This document shows, one piece after another, positions 4,894 through 5,347 of a stretch of 5,347 nucleotides of DNA. The position numbers and the translations under genes were made by a program. Under the pieces are notes generated by a model. That model ran no database searches. It was not told the origin of the DNA and worked only from the letters and a program-made list of their open reading frames with translations. The stretch is taken from positions 1 through 5,347 of the forward strand of contig CALAWF010000207.1 in assembly GCA_937894665.1 (NCBI GenBank), given 5' to 3'. Within the stretch, counting starts at the first letter, position 1, and every line of letters starts with the position of its first letter. The DNA is from an uncultured bacterium (GTDB lineage: Bacteria > Cyanobacteriota > Vampirovibrionia > Gastranaerophilales > Gastranaerophilaceae).

Positions 4894-5347
4894 ATGATGA
4901 GTCAATCAAAAAAATTATCAATTGCATTCTATTGGCATATGCACCAACCTGTTTATCAACTTACACCTGATGGCGATTATTTAATGCCATGGGTAAGACT
5001 TCACGCTGTTAAAGATTATCTTGATATGGCGTTATGGGTAAACAAGTTTAAAAATTTGAAATTAAATTTTAACTTTGTTCCTGTTTTGTTGGATTCTATC
5101 ATTGAATATGCAGAAAATGATGCTCACGATATTCACTCTAGACTTACTATCACACCTGAAGAAGAATTAAATCACGAGGATAAAATTTTTATTTTAAACA
5201 ATTTTTTTGATGCTAATTATCAAACGATGATTTTGACAAATGAAGAATATCACCGTTTGTATCAAGTTGTCCAAGTTGAAGGAACTTCTGATACTGATAT
5301 TTTTACAAACCAAGAGTATGCAGATATTATGGCGTTGTTCAATTTGG
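4894..5347 (+). CDS. GH57-family glycoside hydrolase, N-terminal part (3' truncated)
   Basis: An open frame runs from ATG 4894 to the window end with no stop, giving 151 residues. Conserved region 1 of glycoside hydrolase family 57 is present as WHMHQPVY (H17-Q18-P19). It is followed by MPWVRLHAVKDYLDM (about residues 32-46) and NFNFVPVLLDSIIEYA, an arrangement typical of large cytoplasmic alpha-amylase-like or branching-type GH57 proteins. Such enzymes act on alpha-glucans such as glycogen. The catalytic Glu and Asp lie further downstream and are outside the window, so activity and exact specificity cannot be judged. There is no signal peptide. Two adjacent ATGs (4894, 4897) could start it. 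The ribosome site is poor: AAGGG at 4874-4878 is 15 bases away. An in-frame stop at 4873-4875 limits how far upstream it can extend. The gene is separated from nadBC by the repeat block and has its own promoter candidate. Confidence 0.85.
   Translation, partial: MMSQSKKLSIAFYWHMHQPVYQLTPDGDYLMPWVRLHAVKDYLDMALWVNKFKNLKLNFNFVPVLLDSIIEYAENDAHDIHSRLTITPEEELNHEDKIFILNNFFDANYQTMILTNEEYHRLYQVVQVEGTSDTDIFTNQEYADIMALFNL

Overview
This is an AT-rich bacterial window. It holds three complete enzyme or regulator genes, one small uncharacterised gene, two genes cut by the window edges, and about 860 bases of gene-free, repeat-packed DNA. My tentative guess is an uncultured, gut-type, non-photosynthetic relative of the cyanobacteria (Gastranaerophilales/Vampirovibrionia). 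The reasons are the low GC content, a de novo nadB-nadC pair, a GH57 glycosidase of a type common in cyanobacteria-related genomes, and intergenic repeats resembling families I recall from cyanobacteria-type genomes. There is no rRNA or other firm marker, so other low-GC lineages remain possible.

Left part (1-720): the 3' end of nusA, with a strikingly acidic tail, stops at 232 and is closed by a textbook intrinsic terminator (263-297). A new promoter region follows, then a 101-residue protein of unknown function (405-710). That protein looks like a tandem duplication of a 36-residue helical unit beginning with RWY. It converges on a NarL/FixJ-type response regulator on the minus strand (716-1384). 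A short hairpin covers both stop codons and may end both transcripts. No histidine kinase is next to the regulator.

Middle (1385-4030): divergent from the regulator is a two-gene operon, nadB (L-aspartate oxidase) and nadC (quinolinate phosphoribosyltransferase). The two genes overlap by 11 bases, and nadC most likely starts at TTG. They cover the first and third steps of aspartate-to-NAD synthesis. The middle enzyme, NadA, is not in the window.

Right part (4031-5347): after a probable nadBC terminator comes a patchwork of small repeats. It contains two related hairpins with compensating base changes, an element bounded by GTCATTCTGAG, a GGGGC hairpin, a 14-bp A/T-type stem, and 8-bp tandem repeats. 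Several modules recur inverted and in mirrored order across about 720 bases. Beyond it lies a promoter and the start of a GH57-family glycoside hydrolase, cut off by the window end.
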